In this document: positions 1-9,348 of the stretch, piece after piece
Position numbering within the stretch: position 1 is the stretch's first letter
How the letters are laid out: every line of letters begins with the position of its first letter
Origin: Gyrodactylus bullatarudis
Taxonomy: Eukaryota; Platyhelminthes; Monogenea; Gyrodactylidea; Gyrodactylidae
Length of the DNA stretch: 14,395 nt
NCBI GenBank assembly: GCA_012064415.1
Contig: SSNU01000166.1
Coordinates: forward strand, 137,913-152,307
Reading direction: 5' to 3'
Position numbers and translations under genes: made by a program
Notes under the pieces: model-generated
Seen by the model: the letters and a program-made list of their open reading frames with translations, nothing else
Told to the model about the DNA's origin: nothing
Database searches by the model: none

Positions 1-83
1 CAATGATGATCAGGGGTTTTAAAATGTGCTTAAGATGGATTTGGCACTCATTTTCCCCTGAAAACAGTGAATTTTCCCATTTT

Positions 84-223
84 CACAAAAACTAACTTAT
101 TTTCCTATCTAAATGTATAGAAATCACTTGCTGCATTCTGATTGGTCGAGATAAATAATACTTAATTAGGGAGGGGGTTATTAGTAATTACTCGTGTTCC
201 AATAAAAATAATTTTTCTGTAAA
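84..223. mobile_element. Family B element, diverged copy 2 (inverted)
   Basis: Matches the core of 5226-5419 in reverse complement (ctatctaaatgtatagaaat, cacttgctgcattctgat) and one arm (gttccaataaaaat). The other arm is lost or diverged. A short third piece, ttttcctatctaaatgtatt, occurs near 1917. Confidence 0.75.
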
Positions 224-250
224 TTTAATCTGATAAAAAATTATAACTCT

Positions 251-585
251 ATTGACTATAACGTTGTCCGTTTGCTACCTGACTATGTTGTCTTCTGGCT
301 TGTATTGGTCTATCTGTGTGAGTCCTAACTATTTTTATCAGTGTAATCTAAATGTTTTTTATTCTAATCTTAATTTTAATTTTCTTTCAAGTGATGAATT
401 ATATATATATTATCAGAGTTATCACTCTAATAATTCTGATTACTATAACAATCACTATAATTTTTATAATCCTTATTTTTTAAGAATTACTACACCTTTC
501 TCTCCCCTTTCTTTTTCTACAGATAGACCAATATGAGCCAGAAGACAACATAGTCAGGTAGCAAGCGAACAAAGTTATAGTCAAT
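251..585. mobile_element. MITE-like foldback element, family A, copy 1
   Basis: Inverted repeats of about 67 bp (251-317 and 519-585, about five mismatches) flank an AT-rich core of about 200 bp. The right repeat seems to extend to about 599 (catgccgaacagctcc), a piece the left end lacks. The apparent 94-aa frame inside is not a gene. Confidence 0.87.
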
Positions 586-1611
586 CCATGCCGAACAGCT
601 CCCTGAAGAACTACTTGGTTCAAAATTATAACTCTATTATTTTCTGATTATTAATACTTTATTATCATAGGTCAGACTCTTGTATTATTCTATTCTCTTA
701 ACTGATTGGACAAAACTGATAAGGATTTTGTTTTTGATAAACTAGTCGTACCAATGAAGAAGGCGTGTGAAGACAATCACCATCGAAAAGTTTAGATGAC
801 CATGGCTGAGAATTCTAATATTGACTAAGTTTTAATAAATTTTAAAAAATAATTAGTTTTTATTGACTAATTTTTGAGGATTCTTACGTGGATTTTCTTT
901 TTCATAAATACACCTAGTTAATATGAAGATGGGAATTTATGATTTTTACAAAATTCTCAATTTTCTCATCAAGAAATCGAATTTGATCAAGATTTTTTCG
1001 AATCTAATCTAGGTCATGAGGTCCACTTCCACAATTTGAAGAAAATAGATTTTTATAAAAATTAGGGCATATTTCGGATCTCGAGTTAGCGCCAAACCTC
1101 CATTTATTGAACGTTGAGTTGAAAATTTTACGCTTATCCCTAAAATATACGCTCGTTTTCTCGGACCTTCCTAATGAGTTTGGAAACCAACAATGATATT
1201 CTTGATAAAGTTCGACAATATTATCGTTCAAATTGAAAATTTTTGTTGATTTCAAAGTGATGGAGTCATCCAAAGTTGATTTTTAGGATCAGAATTCGAC
1301 AAATAAATCAAGTATGGTGAATCATATTTTAAGGATCCCCATCATCTTGTGAAAATCGAATTTTGATTTCTTGATCATTTTTACTGCTTAAAAATTAGGG
1401 AAATTTTGATGATCTAACCTCCCTGCATAATGACGAGTTATTCGCAAGTTTTATGATAATAAACAGTTTCCTTATCTAATTCTAATTGAAAAAATTCAGT
1501 CATATGTAGAAACCTTTTCATGAAATTTTCAAGATTTTATAACATTTATGAACTGGAAATACTTCAAGTTATCCTAATTATTATGCTCTCAAATCAACCA
1601 GGAGAACTTAC

Positions 1612-1751
1612 AATTGTATTTATCGTATTTGAGGATAAACTATCTTGCATTGAAGACAGAGTTTTTATTTGCCTTTTAGGCGTTGATACTTTCTGTAGCG
1701 AACGTTGTTTCTTCAACTTTTTGGTTTCCAAAATATTAATTTCATTGTTCT
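1612..1751 (-). CDS. PLA2G6: PLA2G6 exon 10, basic linker (probable)
   Basis: 140-nt exon, acceptor ttttattttag, donor ACAATT|gtaagt, entering in phase 1 and leaving in phase 0. It encodes 47 codons rich in Lys, Ser, Gln and Arg (ETKKLKKQRSLQKVSTPKRQ). The strong donor and matching phase argue for an exon; composition alone would not. The next exon should carry the start of the catalytic domain and lies outside the window. Confidence 0.5.
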
Positions 1752-4700
1752 CTAAAATAAAATTTTTTTAGCATTAAACAGTAAGGATATTTTTAAAAAA
1801 TTAGCAAATTTATTTCCTAGCTAAAATTCAATAGATATTTTAAAGGTAGTTCAAATGATATATACACTTGTAGGTTCTGAAAAAGTCCTAGTGGTTTTGT
1901 AAATAGATTGAATGATTTTCCTATCTAAATGTATTGAAATTTTAAAAACCAATAACAATTTTTTCGAATCTTCAAAAGCTGTAAACGATCAATCTTGGAA
2001 TAATTTTTTTTGCAAGTTAATTATTTTTTCAAGCCAACCATGTAGATAAAATAATTTCTTGAATCAATTTTAAAAATTACTGTATTAAAGTACTATTGTT
2101 AATGTAGACATCTGAGAATTTTCGAAAATAATTTTTTTCAAATTTATCCCTATTGATTAATGAGCAAATTTTGGGGAAGCCTTTACGAATTAAATTATTT
2201 TGCTTGCAAATACTTGCAGAGCTTTTACATAAAAAAAGACAAAAAATAACTAAAATGTTACATTATTAATGGAAATATTAATTTCAAGGGTTAATTCCAA
2301 AAAACATCCCAAAAGAAAATTTTTTCCAATGATCACCCCAAAGGAATTTTTATTCCAAAATTCACCCCAGGGCAAATTTTTTCTAATATTCACCTTAAAT
2401 ATTTTTTTTACAAATAAGAAATAATTTAATTTAATAATTTCTTTACCCTTTTTTTCAGCGCTTGATATTTTACTGCTTTTGCATGGTCTTCCATATTTTT
2501 TATTTACTCTGTAACCTTCAAGTTCCGACTCCATCAGATTTTCAACGTCAGCATGATAATCTCCGACTAAGCTGCTTTCAAGGAGATTATTTTGTATTCA
2601 TATGGGGCATACTTCTTAAAAACAACTTCTAACTTTTCAGTCAGGACATACAGATTTTAATAGGGATATTCATTAATTTTCAAAAAATTAAAATTATTAA
2701 TGATTGATAATAAAACAAACTAAGATTACGTAAGGGGTTCAGATGAATTCACTAAAAAAAATTCTTTGAGAAATGTTTCAGAAATCGACTGGGGTTGCAT
2801 ACACCCCCATTTCCAGAACTAGGGTTAAATTTCCAAGAACCTAGATTCGTGTAAGGATTTTTCCATCAAAGGTTCTATATAAGGAGAAAGTTCACTTTCA
2901 ATCTTTCTGAAACTTATGTAGGTTGCTTAAAGAATTTGAATCATTCAAGTTACACCATTCAATAAGAGGGGAATTTTGAAATGAGAATAATTTATTCGAG
3001 GTGTAGAGTTGAAATTTTCATTGAGGTTATTTTTGGAAAAAATTTTCCAAATTTTTGGAATTAACCCTAATTTTAATCAAAGATTTTTTACTTGAATTTG
3101 AATCTGAATATATTGGAATGGGAGGACAACCATTGAATAATTTCCCATTCTCTTCTTCTTGCATTTTGAACCCGGTTTGTCTCAAAACTGAATCCCAAAA
3201 TGAATAAGTTGAATTCGAATTTTCTGAATTTTCCATCTCCGGTGGCAGCTCGAGATCTTAAAATAGTTTATGTGTAACAGACTGATATTTATAAAAACTA
3301 TTGAGTATGTGTCTCGTTTTACCTTCAGCAAGACTTTCAGATATACATCCACGAGTACAGTTTAGTTTTCCAGAAGGACAGCGAACCGCTCCGACTGCAT
3401 GAATTGTAAACAAGGCCAAGTCTCTATATAAATCAATGATAATCAGAAAATCAAAGAGAAAATGCTGGTCAAGTAATTTCCTAAAGTAGTTAACTTACTT
3501 TAACTTTGTAGAGGAATACCTGGAAAGGAATAAAGTAATTATTTATACAAAAATCAATGAGCAATAAAAGATTTCTAGAAAAGATAAGAAAAGTAATAAG
3601 AAACCAAAGGAATGTTTTTATTTTCTCTTTAACGAAATGTTAACAAAATCAAATTTAATTTTTGTAAGTGAAAGGTGATGCCAGTCAATTTGAAAGAGAT
3701 TTTGGCAAAAGCATTTGAATTTATAAACCACATTCGAATCCATCAAGGGATTTGGTTTGTCTTTTGCCAATCTGAGTATATTGGTCATACAACCAGGAGG
3801 TTGGAAGACAGAGTTACGGAACATTTATACACAGGTGCAACAGCAGTCAGACAACACCTTAAGGAGTGTGGTGAAAAAGTTTCCCCTAAAAACTTTGAAA
3901 TTTTATATAGACAAACAGGAAACAATGTCACAGTCCTTAAGACTGTAGAGGCCATCTTGATCCAAAGAGAACAACCTAATCTTTGCGTCCAAAAAATGTT
4001 CGTACAACCATTAGTACTCCCTAAGCCGACCTTGAAGCCTAGTCAGATACCAGAGAGTAGCAGACCCGAAGAGAGAAGGAGAACAGTGTCTATAGATCGA
4101 AGAGGGCGGCAACCTTTGATCACCTCATTTTTGACACAATGATTGAGTTTCAACCCCTCTTTACTTTGCTTCTTTAAAAAGGTGTCAGGTTTCTTGAATT
4201 TATAAAACTTCGTAACTAATTATAACGTGTAATGAAGAGAAATAATTGTTAATTGTAAATCTCTTATGTCATTTGATGTATTGTACACTAATTATAATTA
4301 CCATTGTACACTATTATGAGACATGTATGTGTATTTGTGTGTGTGTTTGGTACTCACTCCTCACAAAGCTTAGGAGAGGCAAGAACACACCACATGATTC
4401 ATAAGTGGTTGAAAGGTTAAACCAATCATATTTCATTTTGTAATTTCAAACCTTGTATATTTTGGCATGTATAGACCGAAGAGTATGCCCGAAATAAAGC
4501 GCTTATCTCTTTTAAATTGACTGGCATCACCTTTCACTTAAAAATTACCAACAGCATAGGCACAATTAAAGTTGAAATTAGCAATCATCTCAAAGACAAA
4601 AAATCAAATTATTCTGAGTCTTAATAAGGCAAAGGTTGTCTTTTCTAAAAATCAAATTAGACCGTTAAACTGTTTCAATATCCAAATGGAATAGTATGAA

Positions 4701-7700
4701 AAGAATCTTTTTATGAAATATTAAAGGCAGCTTATAAATTGATAGACATAGATTTAGATTAAATGATACGAATGTAGTTCAATTTTTTGAACCTATAAGA
4801 CCAAAAATCTATTATAATTAAATCCGTTCATGTCCGAAACTATTTTTTTATCGCACAAATAAGAAAATTGGTAACCTTACCAAAATATTCACAATGATTC
4901 CGAATCTGAAGGCCTCAGCAAATAGGTTTTCAATTTTATTTTTTAAATATTCGACTACATTTTCAAAAAATCACCTTACTTGCAAGTAAATTTGGTTGGA
5001 ATCAGTTAAACGCTATCTTTATGAATTATACATATTTTTGTAGCATAATAAATTTCCTTTGGAATTAGGGGTGAACAAAGTATTCTAAGTATCTTTCAAC
5101 TCAAGTTATTGCTCGAGAAAGTGTTTCGTTCAACTGTTCATTAACTATCTCAGTATACCGAATCGTAAGATAAACAGAAAAATCTGATTGCTTGAGGTTA
5201 AACATATATAATTTTGAATGGTTTATTTACAGTAAAAATATTTCTATTGAAACATCTTATTTTTATTGAAACGCAAATATTTACCCCCTTATTTAGTATT
5301 GTTTATCTCGGCCGATCAGAATGCAGCAAGTGATTTCTATACATTTAGATAGGAAAAATAGTGAGTTTTTGTGTTTCAATAAAAATAAGATGTTCCAATA
5401 GAAATATTTTTACTGTAAAAAGCTTTATTGCTTATCATTAGCAATAAGTTATTAACATCTTTACATTTTCAACATGAGTTCTAACTCGATATTAGAAAGA
5501 AAATAATTTTGGCATTGAGTTCTAAGGATAAGACTGGTTTAATTTCAATAATCACCAACGCCTGATAAAAATTTTTTCAAAGGCTCAAATCAAGTAGAAT
5601 CATTTTATCATTTCCAATTTACGATAAACAAATAAAGACTATGATAAGTAAACTCTCAAAAATGTGGACAATCAAGCTTTTCATATGTCGAAAATTTCTC
5701 TTTGTCTCTGTTAATAGTGCGTAGATAAAAAGTTATCAAGTTATGAGATGAAAATACAACTTTATACATATTGAGAAAAGATTTTAGAAAGTTTTACAAA
5801 ATATCTCTGAAATCAATCAACTCAAGAAACTCTAGGTGAAATGATAATCCTTTGAATATTAAAAATTAACTAGACCTTGACGAAAAGTTTATATTTGAAA
5901 TAAAAAATCTCAAGTTTTTGAGCAGGAAGTTTTGAGATGATTTCTAAAGTAAAAATACTAATAATATCGAACCAAATAGATCTTTTGGAAGCTGTTCGGT
6001 ATAGATTGACAATAATATCTTTTATTCCAATCTTAATTTTCCTTCAACTGATGAGCTATATTATCAGAGTATATAATCTAATAATTCTGATCTGATCAAT
6101 TACACCTATTATAATGCTTATTTTTTTAAGAAATACTACACCTTTTTTTCTTATTCTTTTTCTATAGATAGACCAATGCAAGCCAGAAGACGTGACATAG
6201 TCAGGTAGCAAGCGAACAACGTTTTAGACAAGTTAAAATTAGGAAAAAATTTTATATTATAACCCTTGAAGATCTAGAGAAAATTTTTTCAAGATACAAT
6301 TTCCTCTTTTTCAACTTAGACCTCAAAATTTTTATCATTTAAAGATTTAAAGCAGTTAAATGCAGATATTCGAAATCAGTATTAGAATTCGTCTGCAGAA
6401 ATTCACACAAATTTGTTATTATTGTAAATTTGTAATTCTTTGTCTAATACTGATCTCTAGTCTGGTTTCTCAATACGCTGATATCGAATATGCAAATTTT
6501 CCAAAAAATCTTCTATATTTTGTAAATACAAAGAATATTTTATGCAAAATTTTGAAATCAGAATGAAAAAGGCTAAATAATTACCCCCAAACCCCCTATT
6601 ACTTTTCTGGGCTCTTTGCTAATCAGTATGAAAATTTTTAATTTTAGATTAAAAAATGTTGAAATCAGATTTCCTAACTTGCAACTAGCTCTGAAAAAGG
6701 TATAGTTATTGATGATCTATTTTCTTCCTTTTGAAAATTTCATTCAGAAGCTTCTAGTTTTTGTAATTATCCCATTTATATTTCTTCTTAATCATTTTCA
6801 CTATTTGAAAATCGATAAAATTTTGATGACTTAAGATCTATCAAAAATGGTAAGTCTTAAAAGAATTCAATGACAATAATCGGTTTCCTTGTTTAATTTA
6901 AATGAAGATAATAATTCGGGAAATGAAAGGTTTCAATAAATTCTGTATTTAAAAAAATAACTCACTTGCCGCCTACTGCTTGACATAGCCAATGCCTGGG
7001 ACTTGAACCCTCTTCGTCAACTTGGTTTACGTCCCCCTCGAAAGCCAATAGAACCCTTATTATATCTACGTCCAGATATTTGACCTGAATTGTAATTAAA
7101 TTAAATAATCGATAAAATCTCAGGAAAACTATTCAAGTCATTAAACTAACCTGATTAATTTCAATAAGAAAAACATTTTTTTCTCTAACAAAAGTAATTA
7201 AGAAAAATTAAGAGAAATCAATATTTTAAGCTTTTATGGATTTAGTTCCAAGACTGAATGATTAAATTGAAAAAATCCTATCTATATAAAGATTATATAT
7301 AGGGGATCAGTAAAATTAAACACTCAACACTATGTTTTCTCAGTGCTGGAAATCCGATCATTTTTTATCACGTGAAATGAAAACCTTTTTTATTCACTTT
7401 TCAATACATTTTTTCATTAACTTTTCATTTAAATAGGCTTTCTTTTGATATAAAAGGATACTTTTGAATCAAATGTTTTGATTGGCTTTGATTTCGTTAA
7501 CCAATGTATTCCAAGAGATTAATAAATTTCCTAATAAATGGGGGGGGGGAAACGAAGTATTTTCTTAGAATAATAATGAATTATGTGTGATAGAAATAAC
7601 CCAATGGGACTTTAAGGGTCAATTGACAAACGCACGCAATTGTGCCAAAGTAAATAAGCATAAGTTCCCATGTTTAGTGTCGCAATGCTGACCCTGATTA

Positions 7701-9348
7701 ACCAATAGGAAGTAAGGAAGTAGGAAAAATAATGTTGTGTTAAGATATGTGTGCACTGCTAATTACTTGATGGTGCGTACGTGGTATATTCGAAACTTTG
7801 AAATCCCATAGCTTTTGACAGGAATGAACGTGAAAACTGAACAGCATATCAAAAATTTAGCCTGGTTGCGAAGTGTAATTCTTTTCGCTTTAATGATAAA
7901 TTATCATTTCTTGTTTAGACTCGTTGGATAGAAAAATTTACACTCTTGATTAAAGTCAATAAATTAAAATGTAAAGTTAACAAACAAACTTACATCACAG
8001 GCATAATGCAATGGAGTTGCACCCTTTTTATCTTTGATATTTGGATCCCCCATTCTAAGTAGCATCATTAAGACTAAATCGAAATTTTTAGCCTTGACTT
8101 TTTTATGGAGCTGAGTGGATCCTTCTGAGTCTTGAGCATTTATATCAGCTCCGTACTCGATAAGTTTGGTTAGAATCTGATTTACAAAATAGGCAAGTTT
8201 ATGTAAATAATTAAGAAAGAAAATTTTAAGCATCAATTAGAATCGAGTAAAAGATTTATATCAACCAATCTACAAAGAGACTCTTACCTGATCAGAGTTG
8301 GCAAGACAAATCGGTTTGATTTTCTCACCTTTTGATGGAATGTTTATAGATGAGGGAAAACTCTGAAGAATCATTTCAACGAGACTGAAAATTAAGATTG
8401 AATTGATTTACTTAAAATTCTCCATTTCAACAGCTAAATGAAGGGGGGTATATCTTTGTCCGGAAATTCTTGGATCCGCTCCGTATTTAATCAAAAGTTC
8501 ACAAATTTTCAAGTTTCCAGCTTTTGTGGCTAAGTAAAATGGAGTTTGACCATAAATATTGAAAGAATTGCAACATAATGTTTGATTTAAAGATTTGCAA
8601 CGCATAATCTTTTCGGATCTGTTTGAACTTTTCAGTAGATACTTCAATGTTTCATATTCATTGAACATAACAGACAAGTGGATTGGTGAATTATTAAACT
8701 TATCCCGGAAAGTTAAGTCAACATCTTTACAGTTGAGAAGGAAATTCGACATTTTTTGATTTTTCTCTTGAATCGCAATTCCGAGTGGAGTTAGACCTCG
8801 ATCTAAAGTTGGTTCGTTCAACATTCTGTAAATTAATTATTCAATAAATTATACTTGAGTATATCAGGATTTTCAAAGGCACTAGTCAACTCTAGAATCA
8901 CAGCAATATGAGAAGCTTTGTAGCATTGATTACTCCTAGATATCGAAAGAATTTTCTCTATCCACTGGATACGTTTTTTAACTTCTTTAGAAGTTTCAAA
9001 ATAATATAAAATCTTCAATATTGATGAGACTTCTTTAAATATAAACGAACAGCTTTCACTTTGACCGTGATATCTGAATATGCTGAAAAATCTAAAATCT
9101 GGAGATTCCTCTGGAATATTATTTGGTAAAAAAACAGCATCATAATAGTCTCCAAATTTATAAAGCTCAAATTGATCAATTTTAAGAGATATGGGAATAC
9201 TGTTTTAGTGAAAATTAATTTACTCGGTGTAACAATCTTTGAACTGATTTACTGTGTAATCATCTATACTGTTGGAAAATATTTTATTTCTTGTTGATTT
9301 GACGAAATCAAAGAGAATTTGACCAACTGAGTTTCGAGCCATCGACAT
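1612..9348 (-). CDS. PLA2G6: PLA2G6 / iPLA2-beta, 5' part (10 exons; catalytic domain outside window)
   Basis: Calcium-independent group VI phospholipase A2, which in this family hydrolyses sn-2 acyl chains of membrane phospholipids. Exons by eye: 9224-9348, 8855-9199, 8412-8825, 8288-8384, 7994-8176, 6966-7084, 3323-3423, 3092-3223, 2447-2566, 1612-1751. All joins are GT-AG and keep phase, giving 592 codons. The first 156 residues resemble the animal iPLA2-beta N-terminus (FRFFSIFRYHG; ASHIAVILELT). About seven ankyrin repeats follow at roughly 165-420 (TPLHLAVEMENF, LLIKYGADP, LIEYGADINAQD, TPLHYACD), then HAVGAVRCP near 436-444, where human has TVGAEYCFPP. Start: ATG at 9348; a second in-frame ATG at 9342 would remove two residues. 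The GxGxxG and GTSTG lipase motifs are absent here and should lie left of base 1. Identity is firm for exons 1-7; exons 8-10 are weaker. A generic ankyrin protein is unlikely because the non-ankyrin N-terminus also matches. Confidence 0.87.
2291..2396. repeat. Degenerate tandem repeat, about 29-bp unit
   Basis: About 3.5 units. On the minus strand each reads ggtga....ttggaataaaaattccttt with a small internal palindrome. It starts shortly after the exon 9 donor, inside PLA2G6 intron 9. Confidence 0.7.
2447..2566 (-). CDS. PLA2G6: PLA2G6 exon 9, linker (probable)
   Basis: 120-nt exon, acceptor gcagcttag, donor AAGG|gtaaag, phase 1 at both ends. It encodes an acidic then basic linker (DVENLMESELEGYR, GRPCKSSK). 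The upstream part of this frame has a TGA before the acceptor, and the frame runs into repeat DNA after the donor. Coding-like composition and phase are the only support; no domain is recognised. Confidence 0.5.
3024..3069 (+). repeat. Inverted relative of the 29-bp tandem repeat
   Basis: Contains ttttggaattaaccct and ttggaaaaaatttt, both found on the minus strand of 2291-2396. It lies in PLA2G6 intron 8, so the two copies could pair in the transcript. Confidence 0.6.
3092..3223 (-). CDS. PLA2G6: PLA2G6 exon 8, linker (probable)
   Basis: 132-nt exon, acceptor aaaattcag, donor TCAA|gtaaaa, phase 1 at both ends, so it chains exons 7 and 9 in frame. It reads a polar linker with FNGCPPIPIYSDSN near its end. 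A Cys-rich then FNG..P stretch is what I recall from invertebrate iPLA2 linkers, but that is memory, not an alignment. Intron 7 before it is 99 nt. Confidence 0.58.
3323..3423 (-). CDS. PLA2G6: PLA2G6 exon 7, post-ankyrin HAVGA block
   Basis: 101-nt exon beyond a 3.5-kb intron; acceptor ttatatag, donor GAAG|gtaaaa. It completes the split Lys codon of exon 6 and reads KDLALFTIHAVGAVRCP, then a Cys-rich stretch (LNCTRGC). Human PLA2G6 has AILTLLRTVGAEYC at this place directly after the ankyrin repeats, and the phase agrees. Confidence 0.78.
3657..3700 (+). repeat. Left inverted repeat of the Penelope-like remnant
   Basis: 44 bp, containing aagtgaaaggtgatgccagt. It is the reverse complement of 4505-4546 apart from a 2-nt insertion and one substitution. 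It lies directly next to the microinversion. Confidence 0.88.
3678..4142 (+). pseudogene. GIY-YIG endonuclease domain of a Penelope-like element, rearranged
   Basis: Open frame of 154 codons from the ATG. It keeps the YIG motif (Y34-G36), HTTRRLEDR (catalytic Arg about 40), TEHL, and VEAILIQREQPNLC with the likely metal-binding Glu91. The N-terminal strand of the domain is missing in this frame. Its VVYKFKC motif, equivalent to GIY, is instead encoded on the opposite strand within 3702-3770. The tail is Pro/Arg-rich. With the first catalytic Tyr lost the enzyme should be inactive, although the frame has no stop. Confidence 0.78.
3702..3770. other. 69-bp microinversion bounded by 10-bp inverted repeats
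   Basis: TTGGCAAAAG (3702-3711) and CTTTTGCCAA (3761-3770) are exact reverse complements. The 49 bp between them encode SNVVYKFKC only on the minus strand, while the domain continues on the plus strand at 3771. Both junctions keep the codon phase. Confidence 0.8.
4462..4512 (+). ncRNA. Degenerate hammerhead-ribozyme-like motif
   Basis: The core reads CCGAAGA (4476-4482; consensus CUGANGA, so U4 is C), a short stem II region, then GAAA (4491-4494). A 4-bp stem III ATAA/TTAT follows with loop AGCGC, then C4507 as the cleavage-site base. AGA/TCT starts stem I. GGCAT and ATGCC also pair across the core. Hammerheads are known in Penelope-like elements at this place. Stem II is very weak, so activity is doubtful. 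Confidence 0.5.
4505..4546 (-). repeat. Right inverted repeat of the Penelope-like remnant
   Basis: 42 bp, partner of 3657-3700. Its inner border at 4505 lies within 2-3 nt of the cleavage position predicted for the adjoining hammerhead-like motif. Confidence 0.88.
5226..5419. mobile_element. MITE-like foldback element, family B, copy 1
   Basis: Inverted repeats of 47 bp (5226-5272, 5373-5419) with a single mismatch flank about 100 bp. The high identity of the arms suggests a recent insertion. No coding capacity. Confidence 0.87.
5991..6229. mobile_element. MITE-like element, family A, internally deleted copy 2
   Basis: Same orientation and core as 251-585 (shared pieces include atctaataattctgat and agatagaccaat). 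The right repeat is present to about 6229. The left end keeps only gctgttcggtatagattgac and then jumps into the core, so most of the left repeat is deleted. Confidence 0.78.
6966..7084 (-). CDS. PLA2G6: PLA2G6 exon 6, last ankyrin repeat
   Basis: Short exon of 119 nt, acceptor ttacaattcag, donor AA|gtgagt. It encodes 39 codons plus 2 nt and contains DIIRVLLAFEGDVNQVDEEG, a clear ankyrin repeat helix and loop. It joins in phase 0 to exon 5 (TPLHYACD) and fits the human segment [20 protein letters not shown]. Reading past the donor gives AAG TGA, so an unspliced transcript would stop at once. Confidence 0.85.
7085..7993 (-). other. PLA2G6 intron 5 (909 nt)
   Basis: Donor GAT|gtaagt, acceptor ttacaattcag. 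I see no exon, RNA gene or recognisable element in it. It holds a run of ten G at 7540-7549 in otherwise AT-rich sequence. Intron 4 (8177-8287, 111 nt) is the other ordinary-sized intron nearby. Confidence 0.7.
8385..8411 (-). other. PLA2G6 intron 3, 27 nt
   Basis: GT-AG intron (gtaaatcaa...ttttcag) of 27 nt, cutting inside an ankyrin repeat. Removal gives AVEMENFNLVEMILQS, restoring the helix pair. Confidence 0.85.
8826..8854 (-). other. PLA2G6 intron 2, 29 nt
   Basis: GT-AG intron (gtataattt...tttacag) of 29 nt. It contains in-frame stops; removing it fuses DIL to KMLNEPTLDRGLTPL, the start of the ankyrin region. Confidence 0.82.
9200..9223 (-). other. PLA2G6 intron 1, 24 nt
   Basis: GT-AG intron (gtaaattaa...aaaacag) of only 24 nt between conserved exons 1 and 2. 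Unspliced, exon 1 frame stops at TAA and TAA within it. Splicing joins a split Asp codon. Confidence 0.8.

Larger units (their letters stand above)
1..1611 (-). other. PLA2G6 intron 10, left part
   Basis: Follows the gtaagt donor of exon 10 and runs off the window. It holds two foldback elements (84-223, 251-585) and a stretch at about 1365-1500 that resembles 6785-6935. I looked for glycine-rich nucleophile-elbow codons on the minus strand and saw none. A 29-codon plus-strand open stretch near 718-810 is unexplained. Confidence 0.5.
3657..4546 (+). mobile_element. Penelope-like element remnant (3' GIY-YIG part) with inverted repeats
   Basis: An 890-bp fragment holding the endonuclease end of a Penelope-like retroelement, an AATAAA (4493-4498), a hammerhead-like motif and flanking inverted repeats. 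No reverse transcriptase sequence is present, so it is 5'-truncated. It lies in PLA2G6 intron 6 on the opposite strand to that gene. A short GT-rich microsatellite (4335-4347) lies in its 3' part. Confidence 0.8.
3424..6965 (-). other. PLA2G6 intron 6 (3542 nt), filled with mobile elements
   Basis: Runs from donor AA|gtgagt (6965) to acceptor ttatatag. It contains the Penelope-like remnant (3657-4546), a foldback element (5226-5419) and a partial copy of the 335-bp foldback family (5991-6229). In 4547-5225 and 5420-5990 I see only AT-rich sequence without a gene. Confidence 0.68.

Noticed and set aside
252..536. 94-aa plus-strand open frame
   Set aside because: It lies wholly in the foldback element 251-585, is Tyr/Asn-rich from AT bias and matches nothing.
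718..810. Short plus-strand open stretch (DKLVVPMKKACEDN)
   Set aside because: Coding-like, but only 29 codons after an in-frame TGA, with no acceptor or family match.
1004..1273. 89-aa minus-strand frame, considered as a PLA2G6 exon
   Set aside because: No lipase motif, opens with TTG, and loosely resembles AT-rich intron sequence near 12202-12420.
1520..1771. 83-aa plus-strand frame
   Set aside because: Antisense to PLA2G6 exon 10, which has splice sites and matching phase.
3618..3824. 68-aa minus-strand frame with VVYKFKC
   Set aside because: Not a separate gene; it is the inverted piece of the Penelope-like endonuclease.
6360..6566. 68-aa plus-strand frame
   Set aside because: AT-rich, no family resemblance, inside PLA2G6 intron 6; similar short pieces occur in COG8 intron 2.
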